Origin: Gemmatimonadales bacterium
GTDB lineage: Bacteria; Gemmatimonadota; Gemmatimonadetes; Gemmatimonadales; GWC2-71-9
DNA: 6,140 nt
Reading direction: 5' to 3'
NCBI GenBank assembly: GCA_013816685.1
Contig: JACDDX010000107.1
Coordinates: 1-6,140 of the forward strand
Part shown: positions 1 through 6,140 of the stretch, one piece after another
Layout of the letters: every line of letters starts with the position of its first letter
Position numbering within the stretch: position 1 is the stretch's first letter
Translations under genes and position numbers: made by a program
Notes under the pieces: model-generated
What the model was told of the DNA's origin: nothing
What the model saw: the letters and a program-made list of their open reading frames with translations, nothing else
Databases searched by the model: none

Positions 1-138
1 GCTGTCCGACGCGTAGACGGTAATATCGAGCGAGCGCAGCAGCCGGGTTGCCGCGACACCGCTCTTCCCAAGTCCGACCACCGCGACCTCGCGGCCGCTC
101 GTGCGCCACTCCTCGAAGAGCGGGTGGGGCGGTGTCAT
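1..138 (-). CDS. murD: UDP-N-acetylmuramoylalanine--D-glutamate ligase (MurD), N-terminal fragment
   Basis: This is the first 46 codons of MurD, cut by the window edge. MurD is the cytoplasmic ATP-dependent ligase that adds D-glutamate to UDP-MurNAc-L-Ala in peptidoglycan precursor synthesis. The visible protein starts MTPPHPLFEEWRTSGREVAV and continues into a Rossmann-like strand-loop-helix with GLGKSG at residues 22-27, matching the GLGxSG/GLGxTG loop of the MurD UDP-binding N-terminal domain. The ATG at 138-136 shares one base with the mraY stop (TGATG). A good Shine-Dalgarno sequence (AAGG, 146-149) lies 7 nt upstream, inside the last mraY codons, so the start is well supported and translation is probably coupled to mraY. 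The central ATP-binding and C-terminal domains are off the window, so the assignment rests on this motif plus the position directly after mraY, the usual place for murD. Confidence 0.9.
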   Translation of the reverse strand, partial: MTPPHPLFEEWRTSGREVAVVGLGKSGVAATRLLRSLDITVYASDS

Positions 139-1265
139 CACCGCACCTTGAGCGTGGCGAGCGCGACCATCGCGCAGAGCAGACCGAGAATGTAGAACCG
201 GGTGACCACCGTCGTCTCGGGCCAGCCGAGCTTCTCGAAGTGGTGATGCAGCGGCGCCATGCGGAAGACCCGGTTGCTGTCCGCGTATTCCTTGCCTCGG
301 GTGCGCTTGAACCATTTGTAGGTGCCGGTCTGGATCAGCACCGACACCGCTTCCGCCGCGAACACACCCCCGATCAGCAGGAGCAGGAACTCCGCCTTTA
401 GCAGGATGGCGACCGTGCCCAGTGCCCCGCCGATGGCGAGGCTGCCGGTGTCACCCATGAAGACCTGCGCGGGATGTGCGTTGAACCAGAGGAAGCCGAC
501 CGTCGCGCCCATCAGCGCCGAGCAGAAAATTGCCAGCTCGCCCGCGCCGGGGAGATAGAAGACGTTGAGATAGGTCGTCACGTCCACCCGGCCGAAGAGA
601 TACGCGAACACCGCGAATGCCGCCGCCGAGATGGCCGCGAGGCCGGTGGCCAGTCCATCCAGCCCGTCGGTGAGGTTCACCGCGTTGCTTGCGCCGGTGA
701 TCACGACCGTGACGAACACGACAAAGAACCATGGCGCGAAGTTGGCAACCAGATACTTGAAGAACGGCACCGTCGTGCCGGTCGCCGGAATCGTCTCGGC
801 CGGCACGACCGGATGCGTCGCGAGAAAGATGCCCAGCAGGAGGCCGAAGCTCACCTGCCCCGCCAGCTTCCACTTGGCCACCAGCCCGCGCGACTTCCCC
901 TGCACGATCTTGAGATAGTCGTCGATGAATCCGATGCAGCCCATCCAGAGGATGGAGAGCATCGCAACGACGACGAACCGGTTGGTGAGCGGTGCCCAGA
1001 GGAGGGTGGGCAGCACGGTGGAGAGCAGGATGATGAGGCCGCCCATGGTCGGCGTGCCGCGCTTGCTCTGATGGCTGGCGGGCCCTTCGGCCCGAATGAT
1101 CTGACCGACCTTCCGCAGCCGCAGGTAGCGGATGAGGGGCGGCCCCGCGACGAAGCTCAGGAGCAGCGCGGTGACCGTCGCGCCCGCCGCCCGGAAACTG
1201 ATGTAGTTGAAGAGATTGAAAATGATGTGGGTCTTGCCGAGCGGCGCGAGGAGATGATAGAACAT
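138..1265 (-). CDS. mraY: Phospho-N-acetylmuramoyl-pentapeptide transferase (MraY)
   Basis: MraY is the integral membrane enzyme that transfers phospho-MurNAc-pentapeptide from UDP to undecaprenyl phosphate, forming lipid I on the inner leaflet. The 375-residue protein has about ten hydrophobic segments and every family signature: HQSKRGTPTMGG (65-76), the Mg-binding DDYLK with Asp115-Asp116, NLTDGLDGLA (197-206), FMGDTGSLAIGG with Asp272, and the HHH motif at 340-342 followed by FEKLGWPE. The C-terminus ATLKVR is the same as in E. coli MraY as I recall it. E. coli MraY has 360 residues; the extra length is mostly a loop insertion around residues 318-330. The N-terminus aligns from residue 1 with the E. 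coli protein (NLFNYISFRA against NVFSYLTFRA), which supports the ATG at 1265. It follows murF by 6 nt and its stop overlaps the murD start. Confidence 0.98.
   Translation of the reverse strand: MFYHLLAPLGKTHIIFNLFNYISFRAAGATVTALLLSFVAGPPLIRYLRLRKVGQIIRAEGPASHQSKRGTPTMGGLIILLSTVLPTLLWAPLTNRFVVVAMLSILWMGCIGFIDDYLKIVQGKSRGLVAKWKLAGQVSFGLLLGIFLATHPVVPAETIPATGTTVPFFKYLVANFAPWFFVVFVTVVITGASNAVNLTDGLDGLATGLAAISAAAFAVFAYLFGRVDVTTYLNVFYLPGAGELAIFCSALMGATVGFLWFNAHPAQVFMGDTGSLAIGGALGTVAILLKAEFLLLLIGGVFAAEAVSVLIQTGTYKWFKRTRGKEYADSNRVFRMAPLHHHFEKLGWPETTVVTRFYILGLLCAMVALATLKVR
144..149 (-). promoter_or_regulatory. Ribosome binding site for murD, inside the mraY 3' end
   Basis: The minus strand reads AAGGTG here. 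The AAGG core is 7 nt before the murD ATG at 138-136. It lies wholly within the last codons of mraY (encoding LKVR), so ribosomes finishing mraY pass directly onto the murD start. This supports the short MurD N-terminus and the one-base TGATG stop/start overlap. Confidence 0.7.
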
Positions 1266-1268
1266 CGA

Positions 1269-1273
1269 TCCTC
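1269..1273 (-). promoter_or_regulatory. Closely spaced ribosome binding site for mraY, overlapping the murF stop
   Basis: The minus strand reads TGAGGATCG just before the mraY ATG. The GAGGA sequence overlaps the murF stop codon TGA (1274-1272) by two bases, and only 3-4 nt separate it from the ATG, shorter than usual. No other in-frame start fits the MraY N-terminus. The arrangement suggests that mraY initiation depends on ribosomes terminating on murF (inference). Confidence 0.55.
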
Positions 1274-2684
1274 AGCTCGAGGTGTTCGCGGGCGATATGG
1301 GCGCTGGGGCGGTGAGCGCGGGAAGTATACGTTCGAGCGCCACGCCGCGGGATGCCTTGAGCACCACCAGCTCGTTCCCGGCAAGCCGGGCGCGCAGCAG
1401 CGGCCCCAGCGCGAGCGGATCGGCCGCTGTGATCAGCCGGTCGCCGAGCTGCGCGCGCCAGGGCTCCAACGCGTGGACGAACTCGCCGACCGCGGCGAGA
1501 ATGGCCGGCTCGAGCGCTACCAGCGCCTCGGCGATCTTGCGGTGGAGCGCCGCCGACTCGGGGCCGAGCTCCCGCATGGTTCCGGCGACGAACACGAGCC
1601 GGCGGTCGCCGCGGATGGCCGTTGCCGTCGCGATCACCGAGCGAAAGCTCTGCGGGTTCGCGTTGTAGCAGTCGTTGAGCACGCTCAGTCCACCGTGCGA
1701 GACGAGCTCGCCCCGCCCGCCCGGAATCGTAAACTGCTCGAGCGCGCGGGCTGAGGCCGACCGTTCGAGCTGGAGCGCTTCCACCACAGCCCATACCCGG
1801 ATGGCGTTGTCCGCCTGGTGCAGCCCGCGCGCCGCCAGCGTGAAGCTGACGCCGCCAATGCTGATCCGGGGCCGGGCATCGTGCTCGAGCGTCACGTGGT
1901 CGGGCACCAGATCGGCGTCCCGGAGCGCCGCGGTCCGCACTCGCTTCGCGCGCTCGCGGGCCCGGGCGGGAAGCGCGGCCGGATCGGTCCCGACGATGGC
2001 AAGCGCGACACCGTCGGCGAGCGCGAGTTTCTCCTCGATGACCGCTTCGCGCGAGCCGAACCCTTCCAGGTGGCCCGCGACCGCGTTGGTGACGATCGTG
2101 ATGTCGGGCTCGATGATGCCGCGGTAGCGCGCGACCTCGCCCGGCAGATTGGCGCCGGCTTCGACGACCAGCGCCTCAGTGCCCTCCGGCGCCTCGAGGA
2201 TGGTGAGCGGCACACCGATGAGATTGTTGAGATTGGCGCGCGTCGCGTGCGTCGCGTGCCGCGTGCGGAGCACCGCGGCCAGCATTTCCTTCGTGCTGGT
2301 TTTGCCGTTCGTCCCCGTAATGGCGATGACGGGCCCGGTCAACGTACGCCGCCTCGCGCGCGCAAGCCGTCCCAGCGCACGGAGGGTGTCCGGCACCTGC
2401 AGCAGCGTCAGGCCGCCGACCGCTGCGGTCCCGACCCGAACGACCGCGCCGGCGGCGCCCGCCGCGGCCGCGGCCACGAGGTGGTCGTGGCCATCGTACC
2501 GCTCGCCTTCCAGCGCGACGAACAGCGCCCCCGGCATGATGGCGCGAGTGTCGGTGGAGATGGTGGTATACACCCGCTCGCTCGACGCCATCGGCAGCTC
2601 CAGCGCCACTCGCACCTGGCGCTCGGCCCAGGGCGGCGGCACCGGGGCGGCATCCCGGGTCGAGTTCTCCGCGTCGGCCCTCAC
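1272..2684 (-). CDS. murF: UDP-N-acetylmuramoyl-tripeptide--D-alanyl-D-alanine ligase (MurF)
   Basis: MurF is the cytoplasmic ATP-dependent ligase that adds the D-Ala-D-Ala dipeptide to UDP-MurNAc-tripeptide, the last soluble precursor step. The 470-residue protein (E. coli: 452) has the Mur ligase layout. The N-terminal UDP-binding domain includes STDTRAI (43-49) and GALFVALEGERYDGHD. The ATP P-loop is GTNGKTS (124-130, Lys128). The central domain holds VEAGAN (Glu175) and HLEGFGS (His205). The C-terminal domain has GGRGE (Arg324), NDCYNANPQS (Asp338) and AGTMRELGPES. Family ligases normally have HN..N before the third domain; here it is HQADN (289-293), with Gln290 in place of Asn. The usual C-terminal KGSR reads KASR (443-446). 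The GTG start at 2684 is 3 nt after murE and has GGAG 8 nt upstream. Similarity to the family begins near Trp19, so residues 1-18 are a Pro/Ala-rich extension; Met32 is a less likely start. Confidence 0.96.
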   Translation of the reverse strand: MRADAENSTRDAAPVPPPWAERQVRVALELPMASSERVYTTISTDTRAIMPGALFVALEGERYDGHDHLVAAAAAGAAGAVVRVGTAAVGGLTLLQVPDTLRALGRLARARRRTLTGPVIAITGTNGKTSTKEMLAAVLRTRHATHATRANLNNLIGVPLTILEAPEGTEALVVEAGANLPGEVARYRGIIEPDITIVTNAVAGHLEGFGSREAVIEEKLALADGVALAIVGTDPAALPARARERAKRVRTAALRDADLVPDHVTLEHDARPRISIGGVSFTLAARGLHQADNAIRVWAVVEALQLERSASARALEQFTIPGGRGELVSHGGLSVLNDCYNANPQSFRSVIATATAIRGDRRLVFVAGTMRELGPESAALHRKIAEALVALEPAILAAVGEFVHALEPWRAQLGDRLITAADPLALGPLLRARLAGNELVVLKASRGVALERILPALTAPAPISPANTSS

Positions 2685-2687
2685 GAA

Positions 2688-4175
2688 TCACGCTCCGTCG
2701 ACGTCGAGCCCCACGGCGTGCCGAACCAGCTCGCGCTCGTCGAATGGGAGTCGCTCGGTGCCGACGATCTGGTAGGTCTCATGGCCCTTGCCCGCGAGCA
2801 GGAGGGTATCGCCCGGGCGGGCCAGCGCGAGCGCCGCGTGGATCGCGGCCAGGCGGTCGGTGACCCGCAGGTGCGCGCGGCCATCCATCCCCTGCTCGAT
2901 GTCGTCAATGATCGCATCGGGATCTTCGGTTCTGGGGTTGTCGGAGGTGACGACGGCGACGTCGGCGAGGCGCGCCGCGACGCGGCCCATGAGCGGGCGC
3001 TTGCCCTTATCGCGGTCGCCGCCGCAGCCGAACACAGCGACCAGTCGGCCGGCCGTGAGCGGCCGGAGCGTGGCGAGCGCGCGCTCGAGCGCGTCAGGCG
3101 TGTGGGCGTAGTCGCGGAGAACGACGCAGGGCTGCGTGCTGATCTGCTCCATGCGTCCGGGAATCTGCGGCGCCGCCGCCAGCCGGGCGACGACCTCCTC
3201 CAGTGGCCGGCCAAGCGCGAGGGCGGTCGCGGCGGCCGCAAGCGCGTTCGCGACATTGAAATCTCCGAGGAGCGGGAGCGATGCGTCCGCCGATCCAAAC
3301 CGGGTGACGAGCCGGAACCGGCTGCCGTCGGCACCCAGCGCGACGCCGCGGGCAGAAACATCCGCGGCCGGGTCCAGCCCGAACGTGAATCGCCGCGCGG
3401 AGGTCCGCAGCGCCCGCCAGGCGGTGTCGTCCAGATTGACGATCTCGGCCCCGGTGGTGGCGAGCTGCGCGCTGAGCTTGAGCTTTGCCGCGAGGTACGC
3501 CTCCATGGTGCCGTGATAGTCGAGGTGGTCCCGGGTCAGATTGGTGTAGACCGCGGCGGCGAACACCAGCCCGTCGAGCCGGCCCTGATCGAGGCTGTGG
3601 GAGGAAGTCTCCATCGCGACGTCGGTCGTGCCGCGTTCGACCAGCGCGGCGAGGGTCGCCTGAAGATCGATCGGTCCCGGCGTCGTGAGCGAGCCAGCGG
3701 TGGACTCGACCGGGTCTCCGCGACCGTCGAACGCCCCGAGGGTGCCGATGCTGGCCGCCGACGCCTGCGCGTTGAGCAGATGCCGGATCAGCCCCGATGT
3801 GGTCGTCTTGCCGTTGGTCCCGGTGATGCCGATCATCCGAAGCCGGCGCCCGGGCGTGTCGTACCAGGCGGCACCGAGTGCGAGCGCGGCCCGGCGGCCG
3901 TCGCGAACGACGATCTCCGGCACCGATGAGCCTTGCGGCGACTCGACGATGACGGCCGAGGCGCCGCGCTGCGCCGCATCGGCTACGAAGGCATGCCCGT
4001 CGAGTTGCGAGCCGCGCACGGCGACGTACAGCGCGCCGCGGCCGACCGCGCGGCTGTCCATCGTCACCTCGGTGGGTCTGGTGCCCGAAGCGGGCGCGTC
4101 GACCAGCACGTCGGCGCGGCGAAGAGCGTCGAGCACACCGGTCCAGTCGAGGCCGGCGGTCACTCGCTTGCCCAC
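2688..4175 (-). CDS. murE: UDP-N-acetylmuramoyl-L-alanyl-D-glutamate--2,6-diaminopimelate ligase (MurE)
   Basis: MurE is the cytoplasmic ATP-dependent ligase that adds the third stem-peptide residue to UDP-MurNAc-L-Ala-D-Glu. The protein is 495 residues from the first GTG (E. coli: 495). Motifs in order: TMDSR in the UDP-binding domain; P-loop GTNGKTTT (119-126, Lys123); TTPGP (164-168); ETSSHSLDQGR (Glu189); TNLTRDHLDYHGTMEAY with His217; Lys231, matching the carbamylated Lys224 of E. coli; FNVAN (306-310); PGRME (Arg341); DYAHTPDAL (Asp355); FGCGGDRDKGKR; and AGKGHE. All seven residues held invariant across Mur ligases are present. SDNPRTEDP (411-419) contains the DNPR motif that selects m-DAP rather than lysine. 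The start is uncertain: GTG at 4175 gives a 16-nt overlap with ftsI, whereas GTG at 4163 gives a 4-nt GTGA overlap and 491 residues. Neither has a strong Shine-Dalgarno sequence. Confidence 0.97.
   Translation of the reverse strand: MGKRVTAGLDWTGVLDALRRADVLVDAPASGTRPTEVTMDSRAVGRGALYVAVRGSQLDGHAFVADAAQRGASAVIVESPQGSSVPEIVVRDGRRAALALGAAWYDTPGRRLRMIGITGTNGKTTTSGLIRHLLNAQASAASIGTLGAFDGRGDPVESTAGSLTTPGPIDLQATLAALVERGTTDVAMETSSHSLDQGRLDGLVFAAAVYTNLTRDHLDYHGTMEAYLAAKLKLSAQLATTGAEIVNLDDTAWRALRTSARRFTFGLDPAADVSARGVALGADGSRFRLVTRFGSADASLPLLGDFNVANALAAAATALALGRPLEEVVARLAAAPQIPGRMEQISTQPCVVLRDYAHTPDALERALATLRPLTAGRLVAVFGCGGDRDKGKRPLMGRVAARLADVAVVTSDNPRTEDPDAIIDDIEQGMDGRAHLRVTDRLAAIHAALALARPGDTLLLAGKGHETYQIVGTERLPFDERELVRHAVGLDVDGA
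2693..2696 (-). promoter_or_regulatory. Ribosome binding site for murF, inside the murE 3' end
   Basis: The minus strand reads GGAG here, with 8 nt to the GTG at 2684-2682, an ideal spacing. The site lies in the last sense codons of murE (Gly-Ala). It is the main reason for choosing the GTG at 2684 over Met32 of the same frame. Confidence 0.6.
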
Positions 4176-6140
4176 AGCACGACCGCCGTCCCTGGCCGCG
4201 CCACGGCGCCGGGTGCAGGACTCGAGCGGCTGACCCGGCCCAGTCCTCGGAGACTGACATGAAAACCCCGCCGGTGCAGCGCCAGCGCCGCCTCGCGCAC
4301 CGCCTCGCCCGACACGTCCGGCACCGGCCGTGGCGCTGTGGCCGTGTCGCCACGTTGGAATGGCAGCGCGATCACGGTCATCGGCACACCTTGAGGGGCA
4401 ATCGTCCCGGGGACGGCGCTCGGTGCCACTGTATCGCGCGGCGCCAGGCGGCTCCGATCGATCGAGATTCTGCGCGACGCGAGCGCCTGCTGCAGCATCG
4501 TCCGGGTCACCGGCGCCGCGGTCAGTCCCCCGTAGTACGCGCCTCGGGGATTGTCGATCTTCACGATCACCACGAGCTGGGGATGGTCCGCCGGGAACAG
4601 CGCCGCGAACGATGCCGTGTACTCGCCCCGGACGTAGCGGCCATTTTCAAACCGCACCGCCGTGCCGGTCTTGCCCAGCAGCGTGTAGTTGACGAGTTGC
4701 GCCTTCTCACCGGTCCCGCCTTCGCCGACGGCGCCGCGCAGGTAATCCCGGAGGGTGGCGGCGACGCCCGGCGAGACGGCCCGGCGCACCGGTTCTGGCT
4801 GGTGGCGATACAGCACGGCGCCGGCGGGATCGCGCACCTCGCGGATGAGCGTGGGCGTCAGGAGCACGCCGTCGTTGGCGATCGCCGCGTACGCCGCGGC
4901 GAGCTGAACCGGCGTGACCGTGAACTCATAGCCCATGGCGATGCTGGCGCGGGTGTACATCGGTTGCCAGCGATCGGGACGGGCCAGGCGCCCGCGCGCC
5001 TCGGACGGGACCTCCGCGCCGGTAGGGCTCCCGAAGCCGAAGTCGCGGAGGGTCTCGTACTGCTCCTCGGGCGAAAGCCGGAGCGAGAACTTCGCCATGG
5101 CGACGTTGCTCGACACCTGGATCGCCTGTGCCAGCGTAAGATTGCCCGCCACCTTGTGCGCGTCGGTGATCGTCCGGGTGCGACCGGTCGACGTCACCGG
5201 CATCTGCCAGACGCCGCCTTCGGCAAAGACCGCCGCGGAGCTGTCCAGCCGGTGGCGGGAGAGCAGCGCGGCCGCCGTGAAGAGCTTCGCGGTGGAGCCG
5301 GGCTCGAACGGGACCGTGAGGGTGGAAGGCCGTGCGCTGACCGCGGCCCTCGTAACCGTCTCGCGCGAGGCCAGCGCCAGCAGCTCGCCAGTGGATGGAT
5401 CGAGGAAGACGACGTCCCCGCCCGCCGCCTGCATCGCCGTCAGCGCGTCGTCCAGTCCCCGCTCGGCGATCTCCTGCAGCTCGGCGTCCAGCGTGAGGAC
5501 CACGTCGTTGCCGGACACCGGTTCGCGCACCGCGCGCGCGGGCGAGTCATAGCGCCGCCCTGCGCGATCCTTCAGCAGCACCGCTTCACCCGGAACACCG
5601 GTCAGGAGCGAATCGAGCGAGAGCTCCAGGCCGGCGGCGCCGGCCGGACGCGTCGCGCCCTCGCCCGCCGCCAGACCTCCGATGATCGGGCGAGCGAGGT
5701 CCCGCGACGGGTAGAACCGTTGAAACTCACCGTCCAGGTGCACACCCTTCACACCCCGCAGCGCCTCGACCTCACTGGCGGTGAACGGCCCGTGGAAGTA
5801 GAGCCAGCGCCGCCCCGACCGGAGATCCCGTTCGACATCGGCCGCGGAGACACCGAGTGCGCCGGCCAGCAGACCCGGAAGCCGCGGGCGTTCGGTCAGC
5901 TCATTGGGTGCGACGCCCACGTGAAAGAATTCCTGGGTCACGGCGAGCGGGACACCGTTCCGGTCGTAGAGCGCCCCCCGCCGCGCCGGCAGCACCACCT
6001 GCTCGGTGCGGCTGCGACTCGCCTCGCGTGCATAGCGGTCGCCGTCTACCAGTTGGAGCTGACCGGCGCGGGCGAGGACGGCTGTCGCGCCGAGGATGAA
6101 GCCGAACTGGATGGCGCCGATGCGAACAGCCGACTTGGCC
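4160..6140 (-). CDS. ftsI: Class B penicillin-binding protein FtsI/PBP3 with C-terminal PASTA domain, 5'-partial
   Basis: This is the septal peptidoglycan DD-transpeptidase, which cross-links glycan strands in the periplasm as part of the divisome with FtsW. The frame is open to the window edge, first complete codon 6139-6137, giving 659 visible residues; the true start lies outside. In this numbering, residues about 5-25 are a hydrophobic membrane anchor, followed by LQLVDGDRYAREA and ARRGALYDRNG (52-62), typical of the class B N-terminal module. FYPSRDLARPIIGG follows. The transpeptidase domain has SxxK as STAK (Ser282-Lys285, catalytic Ser282), SxN as SSN (343-345) and KTGT (490-493). A Pro/Ala-rich linker leads to a PASTA-like domain (about 603-659). 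PASTA domains bind peptidoglycan or muropeptides in other proteins. A GTG at 5998 opens a shorter frame but would discard the anchor. The stop overlaps murE. The position before murE fits ftsI rather than an elongation PBP2. Confidence 0.95.
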   Translation of the reverse strand, partial: AKSAVRIGAIQFGFILGATAVLARAGQLQLVDGDRYAREASRSRTEQVVLPARRGALYDRNGVPLAVTQEFFHVGVAPNELTERPRLPGLLAGALGVSAADVERDLRSGRRWLYFHGPFTASEVEALRGVKGVHLDGEFQRFYPSRDLARPIIGGLAAGEGATRPAGAAGLELSLDSLLTGVPGEAVLLKDRAGRRYDSPARAVREPVSGNDVVLTLDAELQEIAERGLDDALTAMQAAGGDVVFLDPSTGELLALASRETVTRAAVSARPSTLTVPFEPGSTAKLFTAAALLSRHRLDSSAAVFAEGGVWQMPVTSTGRTRTITDAHKVAGNLTLAQAIQVSSNVAMAKFSLRLSPEEQYETLRDFGFGSPTGAEVPSEARGRLARPDRWQPMYTRASIAMGYEFTVTPVQLAAAYAAIANDGVLLTPTLIREVRDPAGAVLYRHQPEPVRRAVSPGVAATLRDYLRGAVGEGGTGEKAQLVNYTLLGKTGTAVRFENGRYVRGEYTASFAALFPADHPQLVVIVKIDNPRGAYYGGLTAAPVTRTMLQQALASRRISIDRSRLAPRDTVAPSAVPGTIAPQGVPMTVIALPFQRGDTATAPRPVPDVSGEAVREAALALHRRGFHVSLRGLGRVSRSSPAPGAVARPGTAVVLWASE

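Noticed and set aside
474..1754. A 426-codon open frame on the plus strand, opposite mraY and murF
   Set aside because: It is antisense to MraY and MurF, which have complete family motifs. Its composition is Arg/Glu/His-rich with no domain, so it is a shadow frame.
451..1794. A 447-codon minus-strand frame spanning the murF-mraY junction
   Set aside because: It is out of frame with both real genes, crosses their boundary, and its translation is an Arg/Ala/His-rich low-information sequence. MraY and MurF explain the same bases far better.
2242..2259. Two tandem copies of the 9-base unit GTCGCGTGC within murF
   Set aside because: Two short copies in a GC-rich coding region, encoding a His-Ala-Thr repeat at about residues 143-148 of MurF. 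It is too short to indicate a regulatory or mobile repeat and keeps the reading frame.
1818..3929. A 703-codon open frame on the plus strand, opposite murF and murE
   Set aside because: It lies fully antisense to two well-supported genes. Its translation is rich in Arg, Gly, Asp and Glu with no recognisable domain, as expected from the complement of a high-GC gene with strong third-position G/C bias.
3094..4353. A 419-codon minus-strand frame overlapping murE and the end of ftsI
   Set aside because: It is a shifted-frame shadow of murE, dominated by Arg and Ala with no motif.
1..6140. Search for a hidden novel system, RNA gene, CRISPR array, mobile element or horizontally acquired insert
   Set aside because: The whole window is accounted for by five contiguous dcw genes with no spare intergenic DNA. 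I saw no repeat arrays, inverted terminal repeats, transposase motifs, tRNA-like folds or change in base composition.

Overview
The window is an ordinary stretch of a division and cell wall (dcw) cluster. It holds five genes, all on the minus strand and transcribed from high to low coordinates: ftsI (5' end outside the window), murE, murF, mraY and murD (only its first 46 codons are inside). Base composition is strongly G+C-rich, roughly two thirds by eye. As a result the opposite strand and alternative frames carry many long open frames that encode nothing recognisable. The gene order is the common bacterial one, and no foreign or accessory DNA is visible.

Layout, in the direction of transcription. 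Positions 6140-4160 encode a class B penicillin-binding protein of the FtsI/PBP3 type, which makes septal peptidoglycan cross-links and here carries a C-terminal PASTA domain. Positions 4175-2688 encode MurE, with a DNPR motif that indicates meso-diaminopimelate (m-DAP) as the added residue. Positions 2684-1272 encode MurF, which adds D-Ala-D-Ala. Positions 1265-138 encode MraY, which moves the finished phospho-MurNAc-pentapeptide onto undecaprenyl phosphate to give lipid I. Positions 138-1 begin MurD, the D-glutamate ligase that acts before MurE. Together the genes cover late cytoplasmic precursor assembly, the first membrane step, and the final transpeptidation at the septum.

The junctions are very tight. 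ftsI and murE overlap by 4 or 16 nt depending on the murE start; murE and murF are 3 nt apart, murF and mraY 6 nt apart, and mraY and murD share one base (TGATG). This implies a single transcript with translational coupling. No promoter, terminator, RNA gene, repeat array or mobile element is visible, and there is no room between the genes for one.

Organism: the high G+C, the m-DAP-type MurE, the PASTA-bearing FtsI and the ftsI-murE-murF-mraY-murD order fit a high-GC, probably Gram-negative, free-living bacterium. Gemmatimonadota or a similar deep phylum is my best guess, but this is inference and weak. I found no undescribed biological system. The points worth a second look are small: a Gln in place of a normally invariant Asn in MurF, the PASTA domain on FtsI, a short MraY loop insertion, and start-site questions for ftsI and murE.
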